A stretch of 64,000 nt of DNA from UBA11574 sp963752565 (GCA_963752565.1 CAVVZC010000002.1:62001-126000), one strand, 5' to 3'; positions 44,931-53,646 are shown, numbered from the stretch's first letter. A program made the numbers and translations. The notes: generated by a model not told the origin, from the sequence alone.

Positions 44931-45353
44931 TTAAACAACTTCAATTCCCATACTTCTGGCAGTACCGGCAATAATTTTGCAGGCAGCCTCCAGATCATTT
45001 GCGTTTAAATCAATCATTTTCTGCTTGGCAATCTTTTCGAGCTGCTGCCGTGTAACCTCGCCGATTTTTTCGCGCTTTGGATCACCGGCACCTTTCGCTA
45101 TTTTTGCCGCTTTCTTTAAAAGCACAGATGCAGGTGGTGTTTTGGTTATAAACGTAAAAGATCTGTCCTGAAAGACCGTAATTACAACAGGTGTAATGAT
45201 GCCTTCATCATTGGCAGTTCTGGAGTTAAAAGCCTTACAGAAATCCATTATATTCACACCATGCTGCCCCAGCGCGGGACCAATAGGTGGCGACGGATTT
45301 GCCTTGCCTGCTGCAACCTGCAGTTTTATCTGTGTCATAACCTTTTTTGCCAT
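44931..45353 (-). CDS. rplK: Ribosomal protein L11
   Basis: 140 residues, GTPase-associated centre protein and stringent-response sensor for RelA. KLQVAAGKANPSPPIGPALG with GVNIMDFCKAFN and the C-terminal IAGTARSMGIEV are conserved. Confidence 0.98.
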   Translation of the reverse strand: MAKKVMTQIKLQVAAGKANPSPPIGPALGQHGVNIMDFCKAFNSRTANDEGIITPVVITVFQDRSFTFITKTPPASVLLKKAAKIAKGAGDPKREKIGEVTRQQLEKIAKQKMIDLNANDLEAACKIIAGTARSMGIEVV

Positions 45354-45386
45354 TTTTTCTTGTTGCTCCTGTCTTTCTGCTTGCCC

Positions 45387-45418
45387 CCGTGAAATTTCAA
45401 AAGGACCATTTCACGGGA
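45387..45418 (-). promoter_or_regulatory. 10-bp hairpin in the rplK 5' untranslated region
   Basis: CCCGTGAAAT and ATTTCACGGG are exact complements across a 12-nt loop, ending ~34 nt before the rplK ATG. No T-run follows. Position suits an L1- or L11-responsive leader structure, but no known L1-site consensus is obvious. Confidence 0.5.
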
Positions 45419-45509
45419 GTCGTTTGTCTGTAGTACTCTAATTGAGCCACAACTCGATGATATATTATTCGTTCGCTATCCGTATCTGATAAATGGCCCT
45501 TTGTTTGAA

Positions 45510-46041
45510 TTATAGCTTCGTAACCTGCACAAATTCTAGCTCCACAGGCGTTGAACGACCGAAGATACTAACAAGAACTCTTATTTTGCCCTTTTCAGGA
45601 TTAACTTCATCAACGACGCCGTTAAAGTTTTTAAAAGGCCCGTCAATTACACGAATCTCGTCTCCGGTCTCGAAAAAATATTTTGGCTGTGGTTTTAGTT
45701 TTCCAGCCTCCATTCGATTTAATATTTTCTGGGCCTCATCATCTGATATGGGTGTCGGTTTCTCTCGACCACCAAGAAACCCGGTGACTTTGGCAGTATT
45801 CGTTACAATGTGCCATGTTTCATCATCAAGCTCCATCCTGACCAATATGTATCCCGGATAAAATTTACGAGACGATGTTTTTCGTTTACCTTTAACAAGT
45901 TCAACAATTTCCTCGGTAGGAACAATCACCTCACCGAATTTCTCGGGCTGAGGAAAAGATGCATATTCGCTCTTCCAGGGCGACTTTGACCTTGTTTTCA
46001 AACCCCGAATAAACATGAACTATATACCATTTAAGCGCCAC
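45510..46041 (-). CDS. nusG: Transcription factor NusG, interrupted by an apparent +1 frameshift
   Basis: Binds RNA polymerase beta-prime and links it to Rho or to S10/ribosome. The GTG at 46041, after AGGAGG, reads VALKWYIVHVYSGFENKVKV then ALEERI, the invariant NusG start. An extra base near 45963 (ATATGCA on the minus strand) breaks the frame; removing one T restores EERIASFPQPEKFGEVIVP through the KOW motif (GDEIRVIDGPFKNFNGVV) to 45510. Corrected length 176 residues, normal. The start overlaps secE by 11 nt. As with secY, a read error in an essential gene is the leading explanation. Confidence 0.9.
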
Positions 46042-46393
46042 TTTCCTCCTCTCCCCATTTTATTTTAAGAACCACACGGATCAAGCTTGACAAGCCGATA
46101 TCGACCACCCCGAGAAAAACAGATATTATCATTACCAGAATAAGCACCACCACCGTGGAACCAATGGTCTGCTTGCGCGTTGGCCATACGACTTTTTTTA
46201 GCTCCACCTTGACTTCCCTGAGAAATTGGAGCCCCTTATCTATGTACCCTTTGATCTTCCCCGGCTCAGCTTGTGTTCTTGTTAGAGATTTTTGTCTGGA
46301 TGAATAGGCTTTTGCTTTTGTACTTTTAACAGAACCTGTTAATAATTCAGCCTTCTTCGCAACAGCATCATTTCCTGGCCCTTGCGATGCCAT
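46031..46393 (-). CDS. secE: Preprotein translocase SecE with extended N-terminus
   Basis: 120 residues. The conserved SecE core is FLREVKVELKKVVWPTRKQT followed by one membrane segment (VVVLILVMIISVFLGVVDIG). About 50 Lys/Ser/Ala-rich residues precede it, longer than the ~60-residue minimal SecE but lacking the two extra helices of E. coli SecE. Confidence 0.95.
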   Translation of the reverse strand: MASQGPGNDAVAKKAELLTGSVKSTKAKAYSSRQKSLTRTQAEPGKIKGYIDKGLQFLREVKVELKKVVWPTRKQTIGSTVVVLILVMIISVFLGVVDIGLSSLIRVVLKIKWGEEESGA

Positions 46394-46490
46394 CCCTTGG
46401 ACACTCTGCTGTTTCTTTTTTCTTTTCTCTTTGTTTTTTCTTTTTTTGTATGCGTGCCATTATTTTTGCCGGTTTAATGTTTCCAATTTT

Positions 46491-46566
46491 TGGCAGGCCA
46501 GGAGGGATTCGAACCCCCAACACCCGGATTTGGAGTCCGACGCTCTACCGTTGGAGCTACTGGCCT
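46491..46566 (-). tRNA. trnW: tRNA-Trp (anticodon CCA)
   Basis: 76 nt including encoded CCA. Acceptor AGGCCAG/CTGGCCT, discriminator G, anticodon loop CTCCAAA, T-loop TTCGAAT. Lies between rpmG and secE, the usual tRNA-Trp place. Confidence 0.97.
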
Positions 46567-46604
46567 GCATGTTACCGTTTCGAAGACTCATTTATAATGA
46601 ACTA

Positions 46605-46673
46605 CCCCGCAGCAGAGCTGCGAGGTATCAAAATGAATTTTTACCTTATTAACCCCGATGCAGAGCATCGAGG
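46605..46673. repeat. Two REP-like hairpins with compensatory base changes
   Basis: CCCCGCAGCAGAGCTGCGAGG would be 21 bases, so in parts: 46605-46625 has stem CGCAGC/GCTGCG around AGA; 46653-46673 has stem CGATGC/GCATCG around AGA. Both are enclosed by CCC and AGG. Same frame and loop with changed but still paired stems, 48 nt apart, in the gap between rpmG and tRNA-Trp. Confidence 0.75.
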
Positions 46674-46734
46674 AATTCTTTTGATTAAAAGTAAACGAAC
46701 CATGTTTTTCAAAACTGCCCCATAAAGAAATCCA

Positions 46735-46884
46735 TTATTTCGTTTCTTTATGTAAAGTATGTCTCCTACAAAATCTGCAATACTTACTGAATTCCAGCTT
46801 GTCCGGAGTTGTACGTTTATTTTTGGTCGTCGTATAATTTCTTCTTTTGCATTCACCACATGCAAGTGTTACAATTATTCTCAC
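46735..46884 (-). CDS. rpmG: Ribosomal protein L33 (zinc-binding C+ form), GTG start
   Basis: 49 residues in 150 nt. GTG at 46884 with AAGGAG eight nt upstream. It reads VRIIVTLACGECKRRNYTT and KLEFSKYCRFCRRHTLHKET; the two CxxC pairs (CGEC, CRFC) form the zinc site. Directly downstream of tuf2 (19 nt), upstream of tRNA-Trp and secE, a common bacterial order. Confidence 0.96.
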   Translation of the reverse strand: MRIIVTLACGECKRRNYTTTKNKRTTPDKLEFSKYCRFCRRHTLHKETK

Positions 46885-46903
46885 CAGCAGACTCCTTCAG
46901 CTG

Positions 46904-48097
46904 TTACTCGATAATCTCACTGACCACACCGGCGCCAACCGTCCGGCCGCCTTCCCTGATGGCAAACCTTAACTCTTTTTCCATCGCTATGGGCGTTATC
47001 AACTCCGCTGTGATCGTCACATTGTCTCCCGGCATCACCATCTCTACACCTTCCGGTAATGACAAATTCCCCGTAACATCCGTCGTACGAAAATAAAACT
47101 GCGGCCGATATCCACTGAAAAACGGCGTGTGACGACCGCCCTCCTCCTTGCTCAATATGTATACCTCCGCCTTGAACTTCGTGTGAGGCTTTATCGAACC
47201 CGGAATCGCTACCACCTGACCACGCTCAACCTCATCTCGCTTCGTCCCCCGCATCAATACACCAATGTTGTCGCCGGCTCGACCCTCATCCAAAAGCTTC
47301 CTGAACATCTCTACTCCCGTACACACCGTCTTCATCGTCGGACGAATCCCCACAATCTCAATATCATCCCCAACATGAATAATGCCTCGCTCAACACGAC
47401 CCGTTACCACCGTCCCACGACCCGATATGCTGAAAACATCCTCTATCGGCATCAAAAACGGCTTGTCTATATCACGCTCCGGCTCAGGAATAAACGTGTC
47501 CATCGCATCCAGTAACTCAAAAATACACTTGGCTTCCTCACTGTCAGAATCATCACTCTCAAGCGCCTTTAACGCACTGCCGCGAATGATCGGTGTGTCA
47601 TCCCCGGGAAACTCATACTTGTCCAATAACTCCCGAAGCTCCAACTCAACAAGCTCGATCAGCTCTTCATCATCCACCATGTCACACTTGTTTAAAAATA
47701 CAACAATCTGCGGAACTCCCACCTGACGCGCCAACAATATGTGCTCACGCGTCTGGGGCATCGGACCATCATCGGCACCAACAACCAAAATGGCGCCGTC
47801 CATCTGAGCCGCACCCGTTATCATGTTCTTGATGTAATCCGCATGACCCGGACAATCCACATGCGCATAATGACGATTCTCCGTCTCATACTCAACATGC
47901 GCCGTCGCTATGGTTATTCCTCGCTCCTTCTCCTCGGGGGCCTTGTCTATCTGATCAAAAGGAACAAAATCCGCCATCCCCTTCATGCCCATATGCTTCG
48001 TGATCGCCGCCGTCAAAGTCGTCTTGCCATGATCGATATGACCAATCGTACCGACATTGACATGCGGCTTGGTCCTCTCAAACTTTTCCTTCGCCAT
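46904..48097 (-). CDS. tuf: Elongation factor Tu, copy 2
   Basis: 397 residues, same GTPase motifs and length as copy 1 at 31795-32988 with about 13 substitutions, mostly conservative (V/I, R/K) and scattered, some clustered around residues 185-205 and 295-305. It follows the tRNA Thr-Tyr-Gly-Thr array, the classic tufB arrangement. Confidence 0.98.
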   Translation of the reverse strand: MAKEKFERTKPHVNVGTIGHIDHGKTTLTAAITKHMGMKGMADFVPFDQIDKAPEEKERGITIATAHVEYETENRHYAHVDCPGHADYIKNMITGAAQMDGAILVVGADDGPMPQTREHILLARQVGVPQIVVFLNKCDMVDDEELIELVELELRELLDKYEFPGDDTPIIRGSALKALESDDSDSEEAKCIFELLDAMDTFIPEPERDIDKPFLMPIEDVFSISGRGTVVTGRVERGIIHVGDDIEIVGIRPTMKTVCTGVEMFRKLLDEGRAGDNIGVLMRGTKRDEVERGQVVAIPGSIKPHTKFKAEVYILSKEEGGRHTPFFSGYRPQFYFRTTDVTGNLSLPEGVEMVMPGDNVTITAELITPIAMEKELRFAIREGGRTVGAGVVSEIIE

Positions 48098-48209
48098 CTT
48101 CGAAATCCTCCCATGCTTTGTTGGAATTGATGTTTAGCAAGGTGCTTTGGCTTTAAACAAATTCATCCTTTTCAAAGTTTTCCCGTATGCGCCCTACTGT
48201 CTAAAATAA

Positions 48210-48286
48210 TGGAGCCCACGACCGGGATTGAACCGGTGAACCTCTTCCTTACCAAGGAAGCGCTCTACCGACTGAGCTACGTGGGC
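48210..48286 (-). tRNA. trnT: tRNA-Thr (anticodon GGT)
   Basis: 77 nt with encoded CCA. Acceptor GCCCACG/CGTGGGC, anticodon stem CTTCC/GGAAG with loop TTGGTAA, T-arm ACCGG TTCAATC CCGGT. Confidence 0.97.
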
Positions 48287-48345
48287 GCTCCTGTCTCATC
48301 TGATGATGCCGGCTGGGAAACCTTTAATGCAGTCTATATTCAATT

Positions 48346-48421
48346 TGGAGCGGGAGACGAGACTCGAACTCGCGACATCCAGCTTGGAAGGCTAGAGCTC
48401 TACCAACTGAGCTACTCCCGC
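48346..48421 (-). tRNA. trnG: tRNA-Gly (anticodon TCC)
   Basis: 76 nt with encoded CCA. Acceptor GCGGGAG/CTCCCGC, anticodon loop CTTCCAA, T-loop TTCGAGT. Confidence 0.97.
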
Positions 48422-48586
48422 TCATATAAGATAATGATACCCTGTATAAAACCTCTTCGCTTAATGATGATTTTGAAAAAATAAGTTTCCTCAAAATGGG
48501 TAGTAAGAGTTATGCAAGAAGCCATGTAGTTCCTGTCGATCTCGCTAAATAAACCGAAATCTCCTACATACGACCTACTATGAGGC

Positions 48587-48671
48587 TGGTGGTGGGGGGA
48601 GGATTTGAACCTCCGAAGGCTTCGCCGACAGATTTACAGTCTGTTCCCTTTGACCACTCGGGAACCCCACC
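48587..48671 (-). tRNA. trnY: tRNA-Tyr (anticodon GTA)
   Basis: 85 nt with encoded CCA and a long (class II) variable arm (GGCGAAGCC). Acceptor GGTGGGG/CCCCACC, anticodon stem CAGAC/GTCTG-like with loop TGTAAAT. Confidence 0.97.
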
Positions 48672-48689
48672 TGAATTATATTTTTAATA

Positions 48690-48765
48690 TGGAGCCAGAG
48701 ACAGGAGTCGAACCCGCGACATCCTCATTACAAGTGAGGCGCTCTACCAACTGAGCTACTCTGGC
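48690..48765 (-). tRNA. trnT: tRNA-Thr (anticodon TGT)
   Basis: 76 nt with encoded CCA. Acceptor GCCAGAG/CTCTGGC, anticodon stem CCTCA/TGAGG with loop CTTGTAA. First RNA of the Thr-Tyr-Gly-Thr-tuf transcript. Confidence 0.97.
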
Positions 48766-48865
48766 AACACATTTTCTAACCTTTCTCTCATAAAACTGTT
48801 ACTTCTACTTATATTTTTATTTTTTATCAAGTCTGATATTTAGCCGTTATATATAATAATCATAA

Positions 48866-48895
48866 AATATAAAGAATAATCAACGATATTGTCTA
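48866..48895 (-). promoter_or_regulatory. Candidate promoter of the tRNA-tuf2 transcript
   Basis: Minus strand TAGACA (48895-48890), 18 bases, TATATT (48871-48866), about 95 nt before tRNA-Thr(TGT). Other AT-rich hexamers nearby could serve as well. Confidence 0.35.
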
Positions 48896-49246
48896 AATTA
48901 TTGCCTTTTACTCTCTTTTTCTATTATTTATCGTATATGATACCCTGATAATTTTTTGTCACATCTCATCAAAGGTGATCAATAATTGACGACTAAAATC
49001 TGAAGACAATACTTATTGTCTACATATAATTTCTTATATAATTGTTATTACAGTTAGTATTTATACATTCTGATCCGTTTTATCCTGGCATATTATTTGC
49101 TTATTAACAGATAATAAAAGCATTTATTATTATAAAAGCAAGAGAAAATGATTAGAATCGTATCATTTTCGAAAAGCGAATTCAGAAAAAATTACCTTAA
49201 GGTTCTAAAAACAAAGCTTTTATCATTTATTCAGCGAGATAAAGCC

Positions 49247-49274
49247 TTGACAAAAGCGCCAATTGTTGTGTAAT
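49247..49274 (+). promoter_or_regulatory. Candidate promoter of the LysM lytic transglycosylase gene
   Basis: TTGACA (49247-49252), 16 bases, TGTAAT (49269-49274). Start would be ~63 nt before the TTG start codon. Confidence 0.45.
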
Positions 49275-49344
49275 CGGAGATCAAACCATTTAAAACTGAT
49301 GATACACCTTATTTAATCATCTGATATGAATCGAGGTATTTAAT

Positions 49345-51189
49345 TTGATAAAGTCACGAGATATTATTCTGTCGGTTTTCATTTTTATGTTCTTATGCAG
49401 CTGTGCACAGAATCCTCATAAAAATCCCGTATCACCGGAAGAGAATTTTTTTTCGGACCAAGAAAGTTCGCCGGATCCTGCGACAATGTCCGACAACGTC
49501 GCTTCTGATACATCATCTCCAACAGATGTCTTTGATCTTTCAGAATTTGCCGAAAACGTCAACAATGAAGATCAAAACGCCTCGCTTTCGGATCCTGATA
49601 GCCAGAATCATGAATCAATAGATTCTGATCAAGGTGAAAAAATACAATCTGTCCTTGATGAAGCTCTTGATTTTTGCCAAGCATCCCAGGATTTTTGGCA
49701 AAAAGGGGAGCTTGACAACGCCCTTGAAGCCCTGGACCATGCTTATGCTTTAATCTTGAAAACCGACACGATCAACAGCCCTAAACTCATACAGCAAAAA
49801 GAAGATCTGCGTTTTATGATTTCTAAACGCATTCTTGAAATTTACGCATCGCGTAATATTGTTGTAAACGGGAATCACAAGGCCATTCCTCTGGTGATGA
49901 ACAAGCATGTTCAGCTTGAAATCAATCACTTTACCAAATACGGTGAAAAAAATTTTTTCATCCAAGCCTATAAACGTTCGGGAAAATATCGTCCATATAT
50001 CGTTTCAGAACTTAAAGCGGCAGGTATACCGCTTGAATTATCATGGCTTCCGTTAATTGAAAGCGGATTCAAGGTCAATGCGCTTTCAAGGGCCAGAGCC
50101 CTTGGACTCTGGCAGTTCATCCCCTCAACCGGATACAAGTTTGGTCTCAAACGTGACAAATACATCGATGAAAGGGTCGATCCGGTCAAAGCAACTCAGG
50201 CTGCAATTGCATATTTGAAAGAACTGCATCAAATTTTTGGTGACTGGTCAACTGTCTTGGCAGCTTATAATTGTGGTGAAGGACGGGTACTTAGAGTCAT
50301 AAGATCTCAGAACATAAACTACCTTGACAATTTCTGGGATCTTTATGAGCGCCTTCCTCGGGAAACCGCTAGATACGTTCCCCGCTTTATGGCTGTTCTT
50401 TTTATCATTAACAATCCGGAAAAATACGGGCTCAATGCCATCACTGTTGATGAGCCGCTAGAACATGAAAATGTGACGGTTTCAAAACAGATTCATCTTA
50501 AAAATATTGCCCAAGAAATCGATGTTCCTGAAAAAACGCTCAGAGAACTTAATCCTGAGCTTCGTTACCGTATACTGCCTCAAGATAAATATCCGCTTAG
50601 GGTTCCCCCGGGAAAAAGCGAAGTTCTGCTGGCAAATCTGGATAAAATACCGGTATCATACCCGCCTCAGCCTGCCTATGTCTATCACCGGATAAGGCCC
50701 GGCGAAAGCCTTTCCACCATTGCCAGACGATACCGTTCCAGTGTAAGAAAAATTATGCGCGCAAACAATCTACGCAGATCGAGCTATATCGTTGCAGGGA
50801 GAAAACTCAAAATACCTCGCAGGGGTACAATGCCATACAGATCGAAAATAGACCGCAACAAAGACTTTACACTCCCATCCTCCCATGTTGTAAAAAGTGG
50901 CGATTCGCTCTGGAACATTGCCAAACGATACGGCACAACAACCAAACAGATCCAGAGTTTAAACAACCTGCAGACAACACAACTTCATATCGGTCAGGTT
51001 TTAAAGATTCCCGGATACAAGAATGAAAAAATAGAGGTTGGAAATCTGAAGGTATACCAGGTTAAACACGGTGATAGTCCTTTCGATATCGCACTACTTC
51101 ACAATATGCCCCTTGAACGATTTCTGCGCATCAATCTTTTAACGCCCAACAGCAAAATATATCCAGGACAAAAATTATTTTTAGAATAG
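49345..51189 (+). CDS. mltD: MltD-type membrane-bound lytic murein transglycosylase lipoprotein with three LysM domains
   Basis: 614 residues from a TTG start with GAGGT seven nt upstream. Signal peptide with lipobox LCSC (Cys20), then an acidic Ser/Asp-rich linker to ~100. The SLT (family 1) catalytic domain spans ~190-320: catalytic Glu239 in PLIESGF, ALGLWQFIPSTG at 252-263, and AAYNCGEGRV at 306-315. Three LysM peptidoglycan-binding repeats lie at ~445-490, 515-558 and 570-614. It cleaves glycan strands to 1,6-anhydro-muropeptides at the outer-membrane inner face. Domain order equals MltD. Confidence 0.92.
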   Translation: MIKSRDIILSVFIFMFLCSCAQNPHKNPVSPEENFFSDQESSPDPATMSDNVASDTSSPTDVFDLSEFAENVNNEDQNASLSDPDSQNHESIDSDQGEKIQSVLDEALDFCQASQDFWQKGELDNALEALDHAYALILKTDTINSPKLIQQKEDLRFMISKRILEIYASRNIVVNGNHKAIPLVMNKHVQLEINHFTKYGEKNFFIQAYKRSGKYRPYIVSELKAAGIPLELSWLPLIESGFKVNALSRARALGLWQFIPSTGYKFGLKRDKYIDERVDPVKATQAAIAYLKELHQIFGDWSTVLAAYNCGEGRVLRVIRSQNINYLDNFWDLYERLPRETARYVPRFMAVLFIINNPEKYGLNAITVDEPLEHENVTVSKQIHLKNIAQEIDVPEKTLRELNPELRYRILPQDKYPLRVPPGKSEVLLANLDKIPVSYPPQPAYVYHRIRPGESLSTIARRYRSSVRKIMRANNLRRSSYIVAGRKLKIPRRGTMPYRSKIDRNKDFTLPSSHVVKSGDSLWNIAKRYGTTTKQIQSLNNLQTTQLHIGQVLKIPGYKNEKIEVGNLKVYQVKHGDSPFDIALLHNMPLERFLRINLLTPNSKIYPGQKLFLE

Positions 51190-51195
51190 CCAAAG

Positions 51196-51855
51196 TTGAT
51201 TAAAACGCTTATAAAACAGATCCTCGTGGAACCGTTTCAGGTCCTGACATATCTGGTGGCCTGCCCCCAAAGCTTCGATGCAGTTATCATTGATCCGGCT
51301 GGAGATGAAGACAAACTGCTGGCTTTGATTGAAACAAGAAGCCTCCGTGTAAAATATATCCTGAATACTCATGGTCATGCCGATCATGTTTTGGGAAACC
51401 CAAAGCTGAAAAATCTTCTCAGAATCCCGGTATGCATGCATGAAGCCGATGACAGATTTTTTAACGACCTTTCCGTACGGGAGAAATCTTCTCATGAGCT
51501 GGGGCTGCCCCCGTCCGACCCTGTAGATATAAAGTTGAAAGACGGAGACGTACTTGAATTGGGTACGCTCAATATTGAAGTAATCCACACACCAGGACAT
51601 ACGCCGGGCTCTGTCTGTTATTTGGTTGGTGAACATCTCTTTACCGGCGACACCCTTTTTGTCGGCGCAGCGGGAAGAACTGATTTAATCGGCGGCTCAC
51701 TGAATACGCTTATTAAATCTATCGAGAAAAAACTGATCGTGCTTCCGAAACAAACCATCGTCTGGCCGGGACATGATTATGGAGAGAGTCCGTCATCCAC
51801 CATTGGCAGGGAGATGGAAGAAAATCCATACATCACCGACTTTATTCTTGAATAG
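51196..51855 (+). CDS. MBL-fold hydrolase of the glyoxalase II-like family
   Basis: 219 residues, TTG start six nt after the mltD stop, no clear ribosome-binding site. Metal ligands: THGHADH at 58-64, the HTPGHTPGS loop near 131, FTGDTLF near 149 and PGHDYGE near the C-terminus, a complete binuclear site. The compact length and GRTDLIGG segment resemble YcbL-type or related thioester/persulfide hydrolases. Substrate unassigned. Confidence 0.87.
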   Translation: MIKTLIKQILVEPFQVLTYLVACPQSFDAVIIDPAGDEDKLLALIETRSLRVKYILNTHGHADHVLGNPKLKNLLRIPVCMHEADDRFFNDLSVREKSSHELGLPPSDPVDIKLKDGDVLELGTLNIEVIHTPGHTPGSVCYLVGEHLFTGDTLFVGAAGRTDLIGGSLNTLIKSIEKKLIVLPKQTIVWPGHDYGESPSSTIGREMEENPYITDFILE

Positions 51856-51868
51856 AGATGACGTTTTC

Positions 51869-52417
51869 ATGTCGACTTTTGCAGAATTAAAAATTAAAGC
51901 TACAAAGGCTTTTGGGAATTTTGGCGCATGGGTTTTTGATGAATGGAAAAAGTTGAATAATACTTTTTTTTATGGAGAGAACATCGTCGGTGAGATCATT
52001 TGGGGGTCGACACCCCAGGACAGAAGTCTTGGATATTTTTCTCCGGATGAAAATCTTATCGTTTTACATAAAACTTTAATGCGTCCTGTCTATCCAACAA
52101 GCGATCTCAAATGGAAACTTCGCCATTTAAATAAAAGAAAGGTCAGTGATGTGCTTTTGCATGAGATGATTCACCAAAGGGTTCACCAGATTGGGGGATG
52201 GGAGGGTGAAAATAGCCATAATAACGAGCAGTTTGTAAATGAAGTCAATAGAATCGCAAAATTTCTGGACATAGATATTAAGGCCAAAGTCATCCAATGG
52301 GAAACCATCCATGGTAGAACAACCCCTTGCGTTGAGCCCGGATGTTTAAACCTTAAAGAACTATCGAATTTCCCCTATTCGTCCAGAAACCATAACTACT
52401 ATTACGGGCAATCTTAA
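51869..52417 (+). CDS. SprT-like zinc metalloprotein
   Basis: 182 residues from the ATG at 51869; the open frame upstream overlaps the MBL gene. The zinc/protease motif HEMIHQRVH (HExxH at 98-102, third His near 106) and the NNEQFVNEVNRIA segment match SprT-like domains, and a C-terminal CVEPGC may bind zinc. Homologues act in protein-DNA crosslink repair or are uncharacterised. Followed 61 nt later by MITE copy C. Confidence 0.75.
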   Translation: MSTFAELKIKATKAFGNFGAWVFDEWKKLNNTFFYGENIVGEIIWGSTPQDRSLGYFSPDENLIVLHKTLMRPVYPTSDLKWKLRHLNKRKVSDVLLHEMIHQRVHQIGGWEGENSHNNEQFVNEVNRIAKFLDIDIKAKVIQWETIHGRTTPCVEPGCLNLKELSNFPYSSRNHNYYYGQS

Positions 52418-52478
52418 CGAGACCTCGGCAAAACACCTGTTTTTGATATTGTTTCAAATTTTTGATTTATCCAAGTTA

Positions 52479-52652
52479 GTGTCCATCCATAAATGAAGAT
52501 CTTTGTTCAAGATCAAGCCTCCGGCCCGTGGGGCCTATGCCCCCGGAGGGGCATGCGAAAAAAATAACCGCAAGCATATGTTTAATATCCCGAGGATTAT
52601 TTTTTGAGCATAACGCAGAGATTGGGCAAAAAGACCATTTAGGGATGGACAC
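52479..52652 (+). mobile_element. MITE-like element, copy C
   Basis: 174 bp. Left terminus GTGTCCATCCATAAATG; right terminus CATTTAGGGATGGACAC. Flanks AAGTTA (52473-52478) and GAGTTA (52653-52658) match at five of six positions. Same orientation as copy A. A private hairpin CCTCCGG...CCGGAGG lies between AAGATCAAG and GCATGCGAAAAAA. The right flank contains the stop codon of the neighbouring acyltransferase gene. Confidence 0.87.
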
Positions 52653-52655
52653 GAG

Positions 52656-53360
52656 TTAGGTATTGAATAATTGATCGATCTCCAGCCGATTTGACCATAT
52701 GGCGTCCGTTTCAATATACAATTTTTTTAAAGTGTTTTCAATGGATGACCGTTTCTCTTCAAAATCAGATCCCCGCATTTTTCTGGGAATGTAGATTTCA
52801 TCTACGAACCTTATGATGATACGTGAGAAAGGTTTTGGGACCATGAATCTGTCCCAACTGTTAAAGACCCATTTTTTTTCCGCAGAGACAATGACGGGGA
52901 AAATCGGCATCCCTGAAGCCTGGGCAATAAGAAGCAGCCCGGGTTTAACAACCCCAAGAGGACCGGTAGGGCCGTCCACAATATGAGCGACCCTGTATCC
53001 TTCATGAATCAGTTTTTTAATTTCCCTTAATGCTTGACGTCCCCCCTTTGATGAAGAACCTCTCACCGGATACCATCCCAGGATGTTAACAATTCTGGAA
53101 ATTAGTTCTCCATCTTTGCTCTGGCTGATTATGATTGAAATAGGCTTTCGGCCTGCAAGAAGGGTTATCCCCGGGAAAAATCTCTGATGCCATGACGCAT
53201 AAATTGGAATGTGCCCTCTCTTCAGAATATTTCTTTCAATCTCGGGATTAATAATTCTGATCCTGTAAGTTGATGATATGATCTTTACGATAAAAAGCCC
53301 GATATAAGGAAATATTTGCAAATTTAACAAACGCTTCAGCATATTCATTTTTCCAGCCAT
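52656..53360 (-). CDS. DUF374 lysophospholipid acyltransferase-like protein
   Basis: 234 residues from the ATG at 53360 (a TTG one codon upstream and further ATGs at 53345 and 53339 also possible). A hydrophobic N-terminal anchor (LQIFPYIGLFIVKIIS) is followed by YASWHQRFFPG, RGSSSKGGRQALREI and HIVDGPTGPLGVVKPG, the DUF374 (COG2121) signature related to the LpxL/PlsC acyltransferase fold. Probably acylates lipid A or a lysophospholipid at the inner membrane. Its TAA lies inside the duplicated target of MITE copy C. Confidence 0.85.
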   Translation of the reverse strand: MAGKMNMLKRLLNLQIFPYIGLFIVKIISSTYRIRIINPEIERNILKRGHIPIYASWHQRFFPGITLLAGRKPISIIISQSKDGELISRIVNILGWYPVRGSSSKGGRQALREIKKLIHEGYRVAHIVDGPTGPLGVVKPGLLLIAQASGMPIFPVIVSAEKKWVFNSWDRFMVPKPFSRIIIRFVDEIYIPRKMRGSDFEEKRSSIENTLKKLYIETDAIWSNRLEIDQLFNT

Positions 53361-53463
53361 CAAACTTTTTTTTGAACAGTAACGTTGCTCATCGTTCTCA
53401 ATTTCAAGGTGGACATCGGAATTGGATAAAACTACTTTTTCACCTTTTTTTTGTCAAGAAATT

Positions 53464-53547
53464 ATGGGGGGTTATATAATTAAACTTCCAGCCATTGAGA
53501 TGGCACTGATAAAAGCCAAGGAAGTTGACTTCCGGTGGGGAGCATGA
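53464..53547 (+). CDS. Uncertain 27-codon ORF in the gap before the ABC-F gene
   Basis: ATG at 53464 to TGA at 53547; C-terminal half reads IEMALIKAKEVDFRWGA. No Shine-Dalgarno beyond AAGAAAT. Could be a fragment of a lost gene or chance. The rest of 53361-53646 shows nothing recognisable. Confidence 0.2.
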   Translation: MGGYIIKLPAIEMALIKAKEVDFRWGA

Positions 53548-53646
53548 TTAACTATTTCAATATGATTCATCCTTTCGTCCACTTCGACTTAATAAAAAAG
53601 ATCGGCGGATATTTCTTAAAAAAGAAACCGGATAGCAGAATAAAAA

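Larger units (their letters stand above)
48766..49344. other. 579-bp AT-rich divergent intergenic region
   Basis: No ORF with a ribosome-binding site. Holds the promoter regions of the tRNA-tuf transcript (minus) and of the lytic transglycosylase (plus). A 9-bp inverted repeat GAAAATGAT/ATCATTTTC (49144-49152 and 49162-49170) sits in the middle. The very high A+T may act as UP-element sequence for the strong tRNA-tuf promoter. Confidence 0.6.

Noticed and set aside
46387..46725. Plus-strand ORF spanning the tRNA-Trp region
   Set aside because: It covers a tRNA and the REP-like hairpins and has no ribosome-binding site.
48587..48765. Repetitive short blocks between 46.5 and 48.8 kb as a CRISPR array
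   Set aside because: They are tRNA genes with shared T-arm and D-arm sequences; spacing and content do not fit repeats and spacers.
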